Origin: an uncultured Alkalilimnicola sp.
GTDB taxonomy: Bacteria; Pseudomonadota; Gammaproteobacteria; Nitrococcales; AK92
NCBI GenBank assembly: GCA_937951875.1
Contig: CALGAN010000035.1
Coordinates: forward strand, 1-64,000
DNA: 64,000 nucleotides
Reading direction: 5' to 3'
Shown here one piece after another: positions 35,047 to 44,262 of this stretch (positions within the stretch are counted from its first letter, which is position 1; the number at the start of each line of letters is the position of its first letter). A program made the translations under genes and the position numbers. Below the pieces are notes generated by a model, which was given only the letters and a program-made list of their open reading frames with translations, had not been told where the DNA came from and did not search any database.

Positions 35047-35625
35047 ATGAGCAATCCGTCGATCAGCCGTTTCCGGGTGGCGGCGTTGACCGACCTGCCG
35101 GAGGATCTCCGCGCCAGGATTCTCGCCATCCAGGAGAAAACCGGCTTCGTGCCCAACGTGTTCCTGGCGCTGGCCCACCGGCCGGCGGAACTGCGGGCGT
35201 TCTTCGACTATCACGATGCCCTGATGGAGCGCGCTGGCGGCCTGACCAAGGCCGAGCGCGAGATGATCGTGGTCGCCACCTCCGGCGCCAACAACTGCCA
35301 GTACTGCGTGGTGGCGCACGGCGCGATCCTGCGCATCCGCGCCAAGAATCCGTTGCTGGCCGATCAAGTCGCCATCAACTACCGCAAGGCCGACATCACC
35401 CCGCGCCAGCGGGCGATGCTGGACTTCGCCATGAAGGTGGCGTTGCGCTCCCAGGAGATCGACGACCGGGATCTCGCCGCGCTGCGCGAGCATGGCTTCA
35501 GCGACGACGACATCTGGGATATCGGCGCCATCGCCGCCTTCTTCGCCATGAGCAACCGCCTGGCGAACATGGCGTCGATCCGGCCCAACGACGAGTTCTA
35601 TCTGATGGGGCGGCTGCCCCGCTAG
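35047..35625 (+). CDS. Peroxidase-related AhpD-like protein
   Basis: 192 residues of the carboxymuconolactone decarboxylase/AhpD superfamily, peroxidase-related subgroup. The redox site is NNCQYCVVAHGAIL: two cysteines spaced CxxC and a nearby His, as in AhpD. All-alpha and cytoplasmic. It probably acts on peroxides or quinone-like electrophiles. The ATG at 35047 follows AAGGT. It sits downstream of the SDR gene. The exact reductant and substrate are unknown. Confidence 0.85.
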   Translation: MSNPSISRFRVAALTDLPEDLRARILAIQEKTGFVPNVFLALAHRPAELRAFFDYHDALMERAGGLTKAEREMIVVATSGANNCQYCVVAHGAILRIRAKNPLLADQVAINYRKADITPRQRAMLDFAMKVALRSQEIDDRDLAALREHGFSDDDIWDIGAIAAFFAMSNRLANMASIRPNDEFYLMGRLPR

Positions 35626-35657
35626 AACTCCCTGCCTGCCCACGCGGTCGCGCCGCG

Positions 35658-35675
35658 CCCGGCCCTCAGGCCGGG
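35658..35675. terminator. GC hairpin between convergent genes
   Basis: CCCGGCC-CTCA-GGCCGGG sits between the convergent AhpD-like and NUDIX-MBL genes. It has no T tract on either strand, so intrinsic termination is doubtful. Confidence 0.3.
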
Positions 35676-35689
35676 TGCGGCCGGTCCGC

Positions 35690-37333
35690 TCAGCCCTCGA
35701 CGTAGGCCCAGATTTCGTCCTGGCGCCGCGCCCATCCCTCCTGCTCCAGCTTGAGCAAATGCGCCAGCAGCGAACGCGCCGCCAAGGGATGCACCGCCGG
35801 CGGCACGTCGTCGTAGGCCAGCGGCACCAGCTCCGCGATCGTGCCCCGCGCGCGGCTGCGCAGCGCCTGCAGCACCTTGGCCTCGCGCGCCAGGCGATGC
35901 GACACCAGGCGGTCGATCACCGCGTACGGCTCGTCCATCAGGAAGCCATGGGCCGGCGCCAGGTAGGCGATCTCCAGGTCGTGCAGCGCCATCAGGGAAT
36001 CGAGGTAGGCGCGCATATCGCCGTCCGGCGGGCTGATCACCACCGTCGAGCCCTGCATGATGTGGTCGCCGGTGAACAGCATCCCCTCCTCCTCCAGCAG
36101 ATAGCAGAGATGATTGGAGGCATGGCCGGGGGTATGGATCGCCCGCAGGGTATAGTCGCCGATGGTCAGCCGCTCGCCGTGGCCGAGCACCCGGTCGGGG
36201 CGGAAGCTCTGGTCCTGCGACGGGTACGGCGGCGGCGGCATGCCCAGCACTTCGGCGCCGGTGGCGGCCTTGAGCCGGGCCGCGCCGGGCGAATGATCCA
36301 TGTGCGTGTGGGTGACCAGGATCCAGCGCACCCGCCCGCCGCAGGCCTGCAGTAGGGCCTGCAGATGGCGGTCGTCGTCCGGACCGGGATCGATCACCGC
36401 CAGCTCGTCACCGTCGCCGATCAGATAGGTATTCGTGCCAGGGCCGGTCATGAAGCCGGGATTGGGCGCGGTCAGGCGCCGCACCCGCGGCGACAGGCGC
36501 GTGACCACGCCCGGCACGATCTCATAGGCGGCGCTGCCGGTGTTGTCCGGATCGAGCTTGGCCAGCTCGGCGTACACTGGATCGCCTTTGTGGAACACCC
36601 GCGGCCCGTCGCGGCCGATGCCGGTGCGCGGCAGGTTGACGACCACCGGCCGCGGCGCGCGCAGGTGGCGCATCAACGCCTCGGTGCTGTCGAACCCGAC
36701 CAGGGTCTTGATGGTGCGGATGGTCGGCGAGCTCAGCGGCAGCTCGCCGCGGCGATGCCGCTCCAGCGCCTGTTCCGGGCTGATCCACAGGTGCGCCACC
36801 GTCTCCTTGCCGTCATGGCAGCCGAGTTGATCGGCCGGCGCCGTGGCCACGAAAAAGCGCGTGTCGTAGCGGCGCGGCGGCCCGGGCGGGGTGATCCAGT
36901 GCGCCAGATACGCCAGCCTATCCAGCGCCAGACGCAGGCCGTACTGGCGGCACAGGTCGGCCAGACTCAGCTCGCCGGCGCACAGGCGGGCGCGCAGCTC
37001 GGCGTAGTCGAGCGGCCGGCCGTGCTCGGATTCGGCCAGCAGCAGCCCGGCCTCCTCGAAGCACTCCCGCACCGCCGCCACCAGGTAGCTCAAACCGCCG
37101 CGCTCCAGCCCCAGCAGCCGGCTGGCGGCGGCGTCGTCCAGCCCGCGGCAGTAAGCGTGCAGCTCTTCGGAAGCGTCGGCGGGGTCGACCGCGCCGCCGG
37201 GAAAAACGTAAACCCCGGGCATGAACACCGCGGTGTGCGTCCGCTGCAGCATGAAGATCTCGATGCCGTCAGCGGCATCCCGGGCGAGGATCAGGGTCGC
37301 CGCCGGGCGGGGAACCAGTGTCGTTTCGGCCAT
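35690..37333 (-). CDS. NUDIX hydrolase - metallo-beta-lactamase fusion
   Basis: 547 residues joining two hydrolases. The N-terminal ~250 residues hold a NUDIX domain with RECFEEAGLLL (the REuxEExGu core); the distance to the preceding Gly differs from the strict box. The C-terminal half is an MBL-fold domain with THTHMDHSPGAARL (HxHxDH), GHASNHLCYLL and TGDHIMQG, plus a winged-helix-like tail as in LACTB2. The MBL half resembles hydroxyacylglutathione hydrolase/LACTB2 nucleases. A role in CoA-thioester or nucleotide clean-up is plausible but unproven. The start at 37333 (MAETTL) follows GAGAG. Confidence 0.88.
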   Translation of the reverse strand: MAETTLVPRPAATLILARDAADGIEIFMLQRTHTAVFMPGVYVFPGGAVDPADASEELHAYCRGLDDAAASRLLGLERGGLSYLVAAVRECFEEAGLLLAESEHGRPLDYAELRARLCAGELSLADLCRQYGLRLALDRLAYLAHWITPPGPPRRYDTRFFVATAPADQLGCHDGKETVAHLWISPEQALERHRRGELPLSSPTIRTIKTLVGFDSTEALMRHLRAPRPVVVNLPRTGIGRDGPRVFHKGDPVYAELAKLDPDNTGSAAYEIVPGVVTRLSPRVRRLTAPNPGFMTGPGTNTYLIGDGDELAVIDPGPDDDRHLQALLQACGGRVRWILVTHTHMDHSPGAARLKAATGAEVLGMPPPPYPSQDQSFRPDRVLGHGERLTIGDYTLRAIHTPGHASNHLCYLLEEEGMLFTGDHIMQGSTVVISPPDGDMRAYLDSLMALHDLEIAYLAPAHGFLMDEPYAVIDRLVSHRLAREAKVLQALRSRARGTIAELVPLAYDDVPPAVHPLAARSLLAHLLKLEQEGWARRQDEIWAYVEG

Positions 37334-37564
37334 CTCGGGCTCTCTTTGGCTAGGTTTCGGGCTCTCTCCTCGGCAACTTTCCAACCGCGCGCCGACGCCG
37401 ATCAATCGCCGTCATCCTTGGAGCGCGCGACCGAAAAACCGCTCCCAATGGCACCACATTCGGCGCGCGGACGAAACCCCCGCCCCCGCCGCGCCATTGG
37501 ATTTTGCCCGTATCGCACCGAAGTCGTTGCCATAGGCAACGTCCATGGAGACCAGGAGCAGCGC

Positions 37565-37783
37565 ATGAACGGACACGGCGATAGAGTGCGCCCGCGCCGA
37601 CCGGCGCCCGGCAGCCGCCCCAGCCTCAAGGCGTTCCTGCCCTTTCTGGCGCTGGGCGTGGTGATCCTGCTGGCGCTCATCTGGATCTTTTTCCTCGGCC
37701 CGGCCGGCCGCAGCGGCACCCCGCCCGCGGACGACGGCGCGACGGCAACGGAACGGCTGGACACGCCCGCCCCGCGCGGCTGA
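37565..37783 (+). CDS. Small single-pass membrane protein
   Basis: 72 residues: a basic N-terminus (about 1-21), one strong membrane helix (FLPFLALGVVILLALIWIFF) and a short acidic or polar tail. The N-in orientation follows from the positive charges. AGGAG precedes the ATG by a good distance, supporting a real gene. No family recognised. It lies between the NUDIX-MBL gene and the catalase. Confidence 0.6.
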   Translation: MNGHGDRVRPRRPAPGSRPSLKAFLPFLALGVVILLALIWIFFLGPAGRSGTPPADDGATATERLDTPAPRG

Positions 37784-37829
37784 AACATGTCCGTCGCTAG
37801 CGGCGGCGCGCCGTCGCTTTGCCCCATCC

Positions 37830-37866
37830 ATAGCGAAATACTATCGATCCAATTCCATCAATCGAT
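37830..37866 (+). promoter_or_regulatory. Putative OxyR site upstream of catalase
   Basis: ATAG-N7-CTAT is followed after 7 bases by ATTC-N7-CGAT, matching the spacing of the four OxyR half-elements (ATAG-N7-CTAT-N7-ATAG-N7-CTAT). The first pair is perfect and the second degenerate. A second dyad, GTTAG-N7-CTAAC, lies at 37894-37910 nearer the start. Confidence 0.55.
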
Positions 37867-37946
37867 TTTCCCTAAATAGGTGCGCCCGTCATAGTTAGCT
37901 CACCACTAACGTGCTGATATAGCCGCCGCCTCCAAGGAGAAAATCC

Positions 37947-39413
37947 ATGACCCCACGCCCGACCCTCACCACAGAAGCTGGGGCTCCGGTCGCCGACAAT
38001 CAGCACTCGCAAACCGCCGGTGCCGGCGGCCCGGTGTTGCTGCAGGACGCCTATCTCATCGAAAAGCTGGCGCGGTTCAATCGCGAGCGCATTCCCGAAC
38101 GGGTGGTGCACGCGGTCGGCACCGGCGCTTACGGCTATTTCGAGGTGACCAACCCGGACGTTTCCCGTTGGACCCGCATGAAAGTGTTCGAGCGGTCGGG
38201 CAAGCGCACCGACGTGTTCGTGCGCTTCTCCACCGTGGCCGGCTCGCGCGGCGCGGCCGACACCGCGCGCGATCCACGCGGCTTCGCGGTGAAGTTCTAC
38301 ACCGAGGACGGCAACTGGGATCTGGTCGGCAACAACACACCGACCTTCTTCATCCGGGACGGCATCAAGTTCCCCGATTTCATCCACTCGCAAAAGCCCG
38401 ATCCGTTCAGCAACCGCCAGGAGCCGAACAACGTCTGGGACTTCTTCGCCAATTCCCCGGAAGCCACTCATCAGTTCACCTGGCTGTTCGGCGACCGCGG
38501 CATCCCGGCCTCCTACCGGCACATGGACGGTTTCGGCTCGCACACCTTCCAGTGGGTGAACGCCGAGGGCGAGGTGTTCTGGGTGAAGTTCCACTTCAAG
38601 GCCAACCAAGGCATCCGCTGCCTCACCAGCGGGGAAGCGGCGCGCTTGGGCGGCGAGAATCCAACCTATCTGCACGATGACCTCTGCGCAGCCATCGCCC
38701 GTGGCGAGTTCCCGTCGTGGACGCTGAAGGTGCAGGTGATGCCGGCGGCCGACGCGGCCGAGTACCGCTTCAACCCCTTCGACCTGACCAAGGTCTGGTC
38801 GCAGAAGGACTATCCGCTGATCGAGATCGGCCGCCTGGTGCTCGACCGAGTGCCGGACAACTACTTCGCCGAAACCGAGCAGGCGGCCTTCTCGCCGGCC
38901 AATTTCGTGCCCGGCATCGGCCCGTCGCCCGATCGGATGCTGCAGGCCCGGCTGTTCGCCTACGCCGACGCGCAGCGCTATCGGCTGGGTGTGAACCACA
39001 CGCTGCTGCCGGTGAACGCGCCCAAGGCATCGCGCTACGGCCTGCGCAGCTACGGCCGGGACGGCGCCATGCGCTTCGACGGCAACTTCGGCGCCGTCGC
39101 CAACTACGAGCCGAACAGCGTCGACGGCCCGATCCAAACCGGCGAAGCGCTCTACAGCGGCTTCGCCCTGGAGGGCAACAGCGGCCACTACGTGCCGGTG
39201 CGCCATCGCGACGACGACGACTTCGTTCAGGCCGGAGCGCTGTACCGGCTCATGGACGAGGCCGCCAAGGAACGGTTGGTGAACAACATCGCCGCCAGCC
39301 TGGCGCAGGTGACCATCCCCGGCGTGATCGAGCGCGCCATCGCGCATTTCACCCGCGCCGACGCCGACTACGGCCGACGGGTCGCGGCGGCGGTGGCCGC
39401 GCGCCGCGGTTAG
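37947..39413 (+). CDS. katA: Catalase (monofunctional, heme, clade 3)
   Basis: Breaks down hydrogen peroxide to water and oxygen. 488 residues, the normal size for small-subunit catalases. The distal His is His55 (RVVHAVGTGAYG), the distal Asn lies in GNNTPTFF (129-130), and the proximal heme ligand is Tyr339 (RLFAYADAQRYR). AAGGAG sits eight bases before the ATG. An OxyR-like site lies upstream, implying induction by peroxide. An ankyrin-repeat gene follows, an arrangement known from Pseudomonas catalase operons. Confidence 0.96.
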   Translation: MTPRPTLTTEAGAPVADNQHSQTAGAGGPVLLQDAYLIEKLARFNRERIPERVVHAVGTGAYGYFEVTNPDVSRWTRMKVFERSGKRTDVFVRFSTVAGSRGAADTARDPRGFAVKFYTEDGNWDLVGNNTPTFFIRDGIKFPDFIHSQKPDPFSNRQEPNNVWDFFANSPEATHQFTWLFGDRGIPASYRHMDGFGSHTFQWVNAEGEVFWVKFHFKANQGIRCLTSGEAARLGGENPTYLHDDLCAAIARGEFPSWTLKVQVMPAADAAEYRFNPFDLTKVWSQKDYPLIEIGRLVLDRVPDNYFAETEQAAFSPANFVPGIGPSPDRMLQARLFAYADAQRYRLGVNHTLLPVNAPKASRYGLRSYGRDGAMRFDGNFGAVANYEPNSVDGPIQTGEALYSGFALEGNSGHYVPVRHRDDDDFVQAGALYRLMDEAAKERLVNNIAASLAQVTIPGVIERAIAHFTRADADYGRRVAAAVAARRG

Positions 39414-39465
39414 GCGTCCCTTAGCCAACGATGGCACCGCCATGAGCGGCGCCACGGAGACAATC

Positions 39466-40011
39466 ATGCAAGAAGACCATGAACGGAAAACCAGCCTCTC
39501 GGTCCAGGACGACGCCGTGCTGGACGAGCAGGCGCTAGCCCTGGCCCAGCAAGTGTTCCAGCTGGTGCGGAACGGCGACACCGCCCAGCTGCGGCGGCTG
39601 CTCGATCTCGGGCTGCCGGTCGACCTCTGCAACGACAAGGGCGACAGCCTACTGATGCTTGCCAGCTACCACGGCCACGTTGCCACGACGGCGCTGCTGC
39701 TGGAGAAGGGCGCCGATCCGGAATTGCGCAACGACCGCGGCCAGACCCCGCTGGCCGGCGCCGCCTTCAAGGGCGACGTCGCCGTCGCCCGGCTGTTGCT
39801 GGCGCACGGCGCCGACGTCAACGGCCGCACCGCGGACGGCAAGACGCCGCTGATGTTCGCCGCCATGTTCGATCGGGCCGAGATGGTGCAGCTACTGCTA
39901 GACGCCGGCGCCGATGCCGCGGCCCAAGACCCTAGCGGACTGACCGCGCGGGCGGCGGCACTGGCCATGGGCGCGCGCACCACCCCCACGCTGCTGACGA
40001 CCGCCGCTTGA
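39466..40011 (+). CDS. Ankyrin-repeat protein (AnkB-like)
   Basis: 181 residues with about four ankyrin repeats. Examples are GDSLLMLASYHGHVATTALLL, GQTPLAGAAFKGDVAVARLLL and GKTPLMFAAMFDRAEMVQLLL (the conserved TPL-A and LL residues are visible). In Pseudomonas an ankyrin protein encoded beside a catalase is needed for full catalase activity, so a helper role here is likely. I prefer ATG 39466, preceded by GGAGAC; an in-frame ATG at 39442 has no ribosome site. It has no signal peptide and ends 9 bases before a convergent gene. Confidence 0.85.
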   Translation: MQEDHERKTSLSVQDDAVLDEQALALAQQVFQLVRNGDTAQLRRLLDLGLPVDLCNDKGDSLLMLASYHGHVATTALLLEKGADPELRNDRGQTPLAGAAFKGDVAVARLLLAHGADVNGRTADGKTPLMFAAMFDRAEMVQLLLDAGADAAAQDPSGLTARAAALAMGARTTPTLLTTAA

Positions 40012-40020
40012 GCGGCCCCG

Positions 40021-42264
40021 CTACGCCAGCCGCTTGATACGGATATCCTCGGCCCGCTCGATCTCCTCGGCCAGCTCCGCCAGCCGCCCCATCAGCCGCT
40101 GCCGATAGCGCTCCAGCTGGGCGTCGAGGCGCTCCAGGTAATGGGCCAGGGCGGCGGCGCTGGCGTTGGACGCCGGCGGCATCAGCCGCGCGCCGATCCG
40201 CTCGCTCAGGCTGGCGTCGCCGACGCGGATCTCGGCCAGGCGCTCGGCGATCCGCTCCAGCCGGTGCCAAGCCTCGCTCATGTGGGCCATGAACGCATAT
40301 TCGGGCAGGCGGCCGGTCGGTCCCTTGGCGGCCATCAGCGCCCGCACCCGCCGCAACTCGCGCTGACAGATCTGTAGATCCGGCTGCAGCGCCGCCAGCC
40401 CAGCCAGGGCGGTGCCGATCGCGGCCAGTTCGGCCGCCAGCGCTTTCGGCGCGGCGGCCCGCGCCAGCGCTTCGGCCAGCCCCAACCCCAACCGCCGCGC
40501 GAACAGCTCGTCCAGGCGCTTGCGCTCGTTGTCGCGCGCGGTCATGGCCTCGCGCCGCTCGCGATAGACCGCCTCCGCCCGCGGCGACGGCCGATGCTGA
40601 GCGACCGCCACCGCCACCTCGGCCTCCCGCAATGCCTCGGCCGCGGCCAGATAATGCTTGCGCAGCCGGTCCATATCCGGCACCGCGCGGCGCAGCTCCG
40701 CCACCACCGCTTCCAACTCCGCCAGGCGCTCGGTCTTGCTCAGGCGCCGCGCCCGCTCGATGCCGGCCGGCACGATCACCTGCCCGGCCCAGCGGTACTC
40801 GCGGAAGTAAGTCTCCAGCGCCGCGGCGGCACGCCGCCGCGCCATCAGCGCCGCCTCCGCCGCCGCCGGCGCCACCAAGTCGGCATCGCCCACGGTCAGG
40901 CCCAGGCGCCGGTAAGTCCGCAGACTCAGTTCGCGGGCGACGGCGGGGTAATCGGCGAGCAGGGCCGCGGCCGGAGCGCGCAAGGTAAAACTCGGCTCGT
41001 CCGGCGTCGGCTGTTCGGCATCGCCGACCTCCAGCGTCTCCGCCTGGGCGAGATCCGCCAGCCACGCCAGCAAGCCGGGCAGATCGGCGCTGAGCAGCTC
41101 GCGGCCGTCGGCGGCCAGCAGCTCGGGCGCCAACCGCTCCCAGGCCTCCGCCACCACCTGCAACCGACATGCCGCCCGCTCCGCGGCGGCACGGCCGCTC
41201 ACCTGCCATTGCCACTCCCGCGCAGCCCGCTCCAGGGGCCGCAGCAGCGGTTCGGCCACCCGCTCGCCGAGCGCGGCCAGCCGCTCCAGGAGCCGATGCG
41301 GCAGCCGCAACGCCGCCGCCAGCCTGACGCCGACAGCGCGGCGCCAGCCGTCCTGCCGAGCCAGCCATTCTTGCAACGCGGTATCCAGGGCATCGCGGCG
41401 GCGGGCGCCGTCGTGGCAACGGGTCAATCCTTCCCGCAGCCACTGCTGGGGCAAAGCGGTCTCCAGCGAGGCGGCCGCCGACAGCTCGGCGGCCAGCAGG
41501 CCGGCCAGCTGCTGGGTATCCAGCGCCGCCAGCACCGGCAAGCCAATCCGCAGGCTAAGCCGCGGGCGGCGCTGCCGCCACCGCCAGCACGCCCGCAGCC
41601 GCGGCTGGTCGTCGAGCACGAGATCGGGCGCCGGCACCCCCGCCTGGGCGGCGATGCGACCGACCAGATCGTGTAGCAACGGCGCCTGCTCCGGCCGCGG
41701 CGTCAACGTCCACGACCGGCGCCGCCACAACAGCGGCCGCGCCAGCCAGATCAGTACCAGCGCCGCCAAGGCCGCCGGCAGCGCGTCCAGCAGCAGCGCC
41801 GCCGCCACGCCGCGCTCCGGATCAAGGACCGGACGGGCGATCCGCACCAGCGCGAACAGCGCCAACACCAGCAGCGCCAGCGGGTACAGCCCCGGCACGA
41901 GCAGCGCCGCCCAGGCAGCCAGCGCGCGCTTGAGCCGCTCGGCACGGCTCGGCTTGTCCGGGGTGACGGTACGGGCGAACGCCCGCGCCAGGACCTCTTC
42001 GGTCAGGGCTGGCACCCCGCTCGGCTCGTCCTGCGGACGCACGACGCAGTCGGCGCCGGCGGCGAGGAACGCCTGCCGCAGCGCCTGCGCCTGCGTCAGC
42101 GACAGATCCCGGCGAACGGCCACCTCCGCTCCGCAGAACAGCCGGGCCAATTGCTGCGAGCCCAGACGGAAGCGCCGCGCCAGTTCCTCTTTCACCTGCT
42201 CGGGATCGGCGTCGGCCAGCAGCCGACCTGCGAACACCACGGAATAGAGCCGGGGCTCGGTCAT
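40021..42264 (-). CDS. Inactive M48-like membrane protein
   Basis: 747 residues. An N-terminal ~80-residue alpha/beta domain (MTEPRLYSVVFAGRLL...) is followed by two membrane segments (about 117-141 and 152-178). A region aligning with M48 zinc peptidases comes next: AGVPAPDLVLDDQ and LDTQQLAGLLAAELSAA. Where an active enzyme has HExxH, this one reads AELSA (259-263), so both zinc-binding histidines are Ala. The remainder is Ala/Leu/Arg-rich and coiled-coil-like. It is therefore probably a pseudo-protease acting as a scaffold or sensor. AGAAAG-type sequence upstream gives weak start support. It is convergent with the ankyrin gene. Confidence 0.7.
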   Translation of the reverse strand: MTEPRLYSVVFAGRLLADADPEQVKEELARRFRLGSQQLARLFCGAEVAVRRDLSLTQAQALRQAFLAAGADCVVRPQDEPSGVPALTEEVLARAFARTVTPDKPSRAERLKRALAAWAALLVPGLYPLALLVLALFALVRIARPVLDPERGVAAALLLDALPAALAALVLIWLARPLLWRRRSWTLTPRPEQAPLLHDLVGRIAAQAGVPAPDLVLDDQPRLRACWRWRQRRPRLSLRIGLPVLAALDTQQLAGLLAAELSAAASLETALPQQWLREGLTRCHDGARRRDALDTALQEWLARQDGWRRAVGVRLAAALRLPHRLLERLAALGERVAEPLLRPLERAAREWQWQVSGRAAAERAACRLQVVAEAWERLAPELLAADGRELLSADLPGLLAWLADLAQAETLEVGDAEQPTPDEPSFTLRAPAAALLADYPAVARELSLRTYRRLGLTVGDADLVAPAAAEAALMARRRAAAALETYFREYRWAGQVIVPAGIERARRLSKTERLAELEAVVAELRRAVPDMDRLRKHYLAAAEALREAEVAVAVAQHRPSPRAEAVYRERREAMTARDNERKRLDELFARRLGLGLAEALARAAAPKALAAELAAIGTALAGLAALQPDLQICQRELRRVRALMAAKGPTGRLPEYAFMAHMSEAWHRLERIAERLAEIRVGDASLSERIGARLMPPASNASAAALAHYLERLDAQLERYRQRLMGRLAELAEEIERAEDIRIKRLA

Positions 42265-42448
42265 GAATGGAAGCGCTCTTCGAGAAAGTTAGAGTTTTGC
42301 AGGGAAGATAGCGGAGCTCGCCCCCGAACGGTGTGGATTAAATCACTGATCGGTTGCCGCGAACGACCGCATGCCCTGTTGGCGTTGCCTACCGCCCCCA
42401 CATTGGTCGCTCGACCGGACCCTATCGACAACCATCAGGGAGCGTGTC

Positions 42449-42700
42449 ATGGCCCGATGCGAAGTCTGCGGCAACGACTATGAGCTCGCCTTTCAGGTGA
42501 TCGCCGCCGGCGTCACCCACACCTTCGACTGCTTCGAATGCGCCGCGCACAAGCTGGCGCCGATCTGCCAGCACTGCGGCGTGAAGATCCTCGGCCACGG
42601 GATCGAGGCGAACGACACCTTCTACTGTTGCGCCCACTGCGCCCATGCCGAGGGCGTACGCAACGTGGTGGACAACGCCGCCCACGCGCGACCGCAGTAA
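42449..42700 (+). CDS. Small zinc-ribbon protein
   Basis: 83 residues with four Cys clusters: CEVC near the N-terminus, CFEC (about 28-31), CQHC (about 40-43) and CCAHC (about 59-63). These would bind two zinc ions in a ribbon fold. The start ATG follows AGGGAG. Such small metal-binding proteins are common but uncharacterised. Convergent with the DUF3581 gene 49 bases away; a GC stem lies in the gap. Confidence 0.72.
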   Translation: MARCEVCGNDYELAFQVIAAGVTHTFDCFECAAHKLAPICQHCGVKILGHGIEANDTFYCCAHCAHAEGVRNVVDNAAHARPQ

Positions 42701-42749
42701 CCCGGCCGTCGGCCCGACGCCGCGGCGCCGGACCGACGGCGCGCCGCCC

Positions 42750-43460
42750 CTACAGCGCGGCGGCGGCCGGCTTGCGACGGTTGTACTGCTCGATGAAGCG
42801 CTGCATCGCTTCCTCGTCGTACTCCCGCAAGCCACTCAGCACCAGCTTCTTCTGGCCGCTGCCGACGGTGCGGCCGCCGGCGCCGAAGTGGAAGTGCAGA
42901 TAGGCGTCGCCGCGCTTGCCGGCGACTTCCAGCGTGGCGTCGGCCAGCTCCAGGGTTGGATCGGCCAGATCGAGGCTGTCGAGGTCGAACGACATGCTCT
43001 CGTAGATCACCAGCGGCCGTTCGAGGTTGATCATCACCTTATGCCGAGCCATCAGCGGCGCCAGGATGTAGGGGAAGTTGTGTCCGGAGAAGGACACGTA
43101 GCTGCGGGCGATGCGCTCCACCAGCGCCGGATCGCGCGTCACCGCGCCGTCGCGCTCCACCCGCAGATAGCACTTGCCGGTCTCGTCGGTCAGCTCGATC
43201 AGCGCGCCCGGCTCGGCGGGCAGGCGCAGACCGACGTTGTCGCCGACCATGCCGGTGAAGGCGAACGACATGCGCTGGCTGAGGCCGTAGCGGCTCAGCA
43301 CCAGGCAGAACAGCAAATCGCCGGGCACGCAGAAGCGCTTGGCGTCCGGGTCGTGGATGGGATTGAAGTCACCGGCCACTTCCTTGGCGAACCGGCTGGC
43401 CTGCGTGGCCGAGATACGCACGAGGCCGTCGGCCTCCCTCACGTAACTGTCTAGAAACAT
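42750..43460 (-). CDS. DUF3581 family protein
   Basis: 236 residues matching the gammaproteobacterial DUF3581 family. The stretch ASRFAKEVAGDFNPIHDPDA resembles the active-site region of MaoC-type hotdog hydratases, suggesting a hotdog fold and an acyl-thioester substrate. Function not established. The start could be ATG 43460 or GTG 43463; GGAAGG lies upstream of both. It is followed upstream by a thioesterase gene on the same strand, which fits acyl-CoA metabolism. Confidence 0.8.
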   Translation of the reverse strand: MFLDSYVREADGLVRISATQASRFAKEVAGDFNPIHDPDAKRFCVPGDLLFCLVLSRYGLSQRMSFAFTGMVGDNVGLRLPAEPGALIELTDETGKCYLRVERDGAVTRDPALVERIARSYVSFSGHNFPYILAPLMARHKVMINLERPLVIYESMSFDLDSLDLADPTLELADATLEVAGKRGDAYLHFHFGAGGRTVGSGQKKLVLSGLREYDEEAMQRFIEQYNRRKPAAAAL

Positions 43461-43551
43461 CACCAGCGTCACCTTCCGTTGGTTTTTTGAGAGCTCGCCG
43501 TCATGGCGGCCCGTTGTACTGCGGTCCTGGCGACAAACACCCGATTGCGCC

Positions 43552-43995
43552 TCATGCGATCGGCTCCGCCGGGCGATAGCCGTCGATGAACTCCTGCGGC
43601 ATGCGGCGCGGCCGGCCGGTCTTCATATCGACGCAAACCCAGTGCGTGAGGCCGGTGAGCACGGTCTTGCGGTCCTGCAACCGAATGATCTGGTACGAGC
43701 GGTAGGTGGAGAGCTTGCCGTCGTTGCCGCTGACCCAGGTTCCGATCAGCAGCTCGTCGCCGGGAAAGGTGGGCAGCAAGTACTCCAGCTCGTGCTTGCG
43801 GGCGACCATGCCGCAGCCGATCCGCCGGTAGTCGTCCAGCGAGAACCCCAGCTTGCACGAGTGCGCCCAGGCCGCTTTCTCCAACCAGCCGAGATAGACC
43901 ACGTTGTTGGTGTGGCCGTAGCCGTCGATGTGCGACTCGTCCACGACCACGCGCTCGATGTGCGGCGACGCCACTTTCCAGGGCAAGGATTCCAT
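43552..43995 (-). CDS. Acyl-CoA thioesterase (4HBT hotdog)
   Basis: 147 residues of the 4-hydroxybenzoyl-CoA thioesterase-like hotdog family. It has DGYGHTNNVVYLGWLEKAAW, where the region around HTNN carries the active site. It hydrolyses an acyl-CoA or acyl-ACP; chain length unknown. The start ATG at 43995 has GGAAG upstream; upstream in-frame codons lie in promoter DNA. It is divergent from the KAS III gene (267-base gap) and precedes the DUF3581 gene on the same strand. Confidence 0.87.
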   Translation of the reverse strand: MESLPWKVASPHIERVVVDESHIDGYGHTNNVVYLGWLEKAAWAHSCKLGFSLDDYRRIGCGMVARKHELEYLLPTFPGDELLIGTWVSGNDGKLSTYRSYQIIRLQDRKTVLTGLTHWVCVDMKTGRPRRMPQEFIDGYRPAEPIA

Positions 43996-44262
43996 TGTGT
44001 TTATGCTTCCGGTAACACTCGTTTGGGTTCGGCCTCCGGCCGCCCGTCGCTTCGAGTTGCTGAGGCTAGTACCGCGCGCCGCGGCGATCAAGCGACAGGG
44101 CCTCTCGTCGCTCCGGCACGACGGCGATGCGCGATGCAGTTCTCAGCGTCCGCTGTTGAGCGCGCTTGGCGCTTGAAGCGAAACGTGGCAGGGGGTAGCG
44201 TTGCCGCTTTCAGGGGCGAATTCGCACGTCACAATATTCTGGTTAAAGCGTCGGGGAACCAC

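Noticed and set aside
37872..39638. A 588-residue minus-strand open frame opposite katA
   Set aside because: Catalase on the plus strand has every catalytic residue and a regulated promoter. The antisense frame has no motif.
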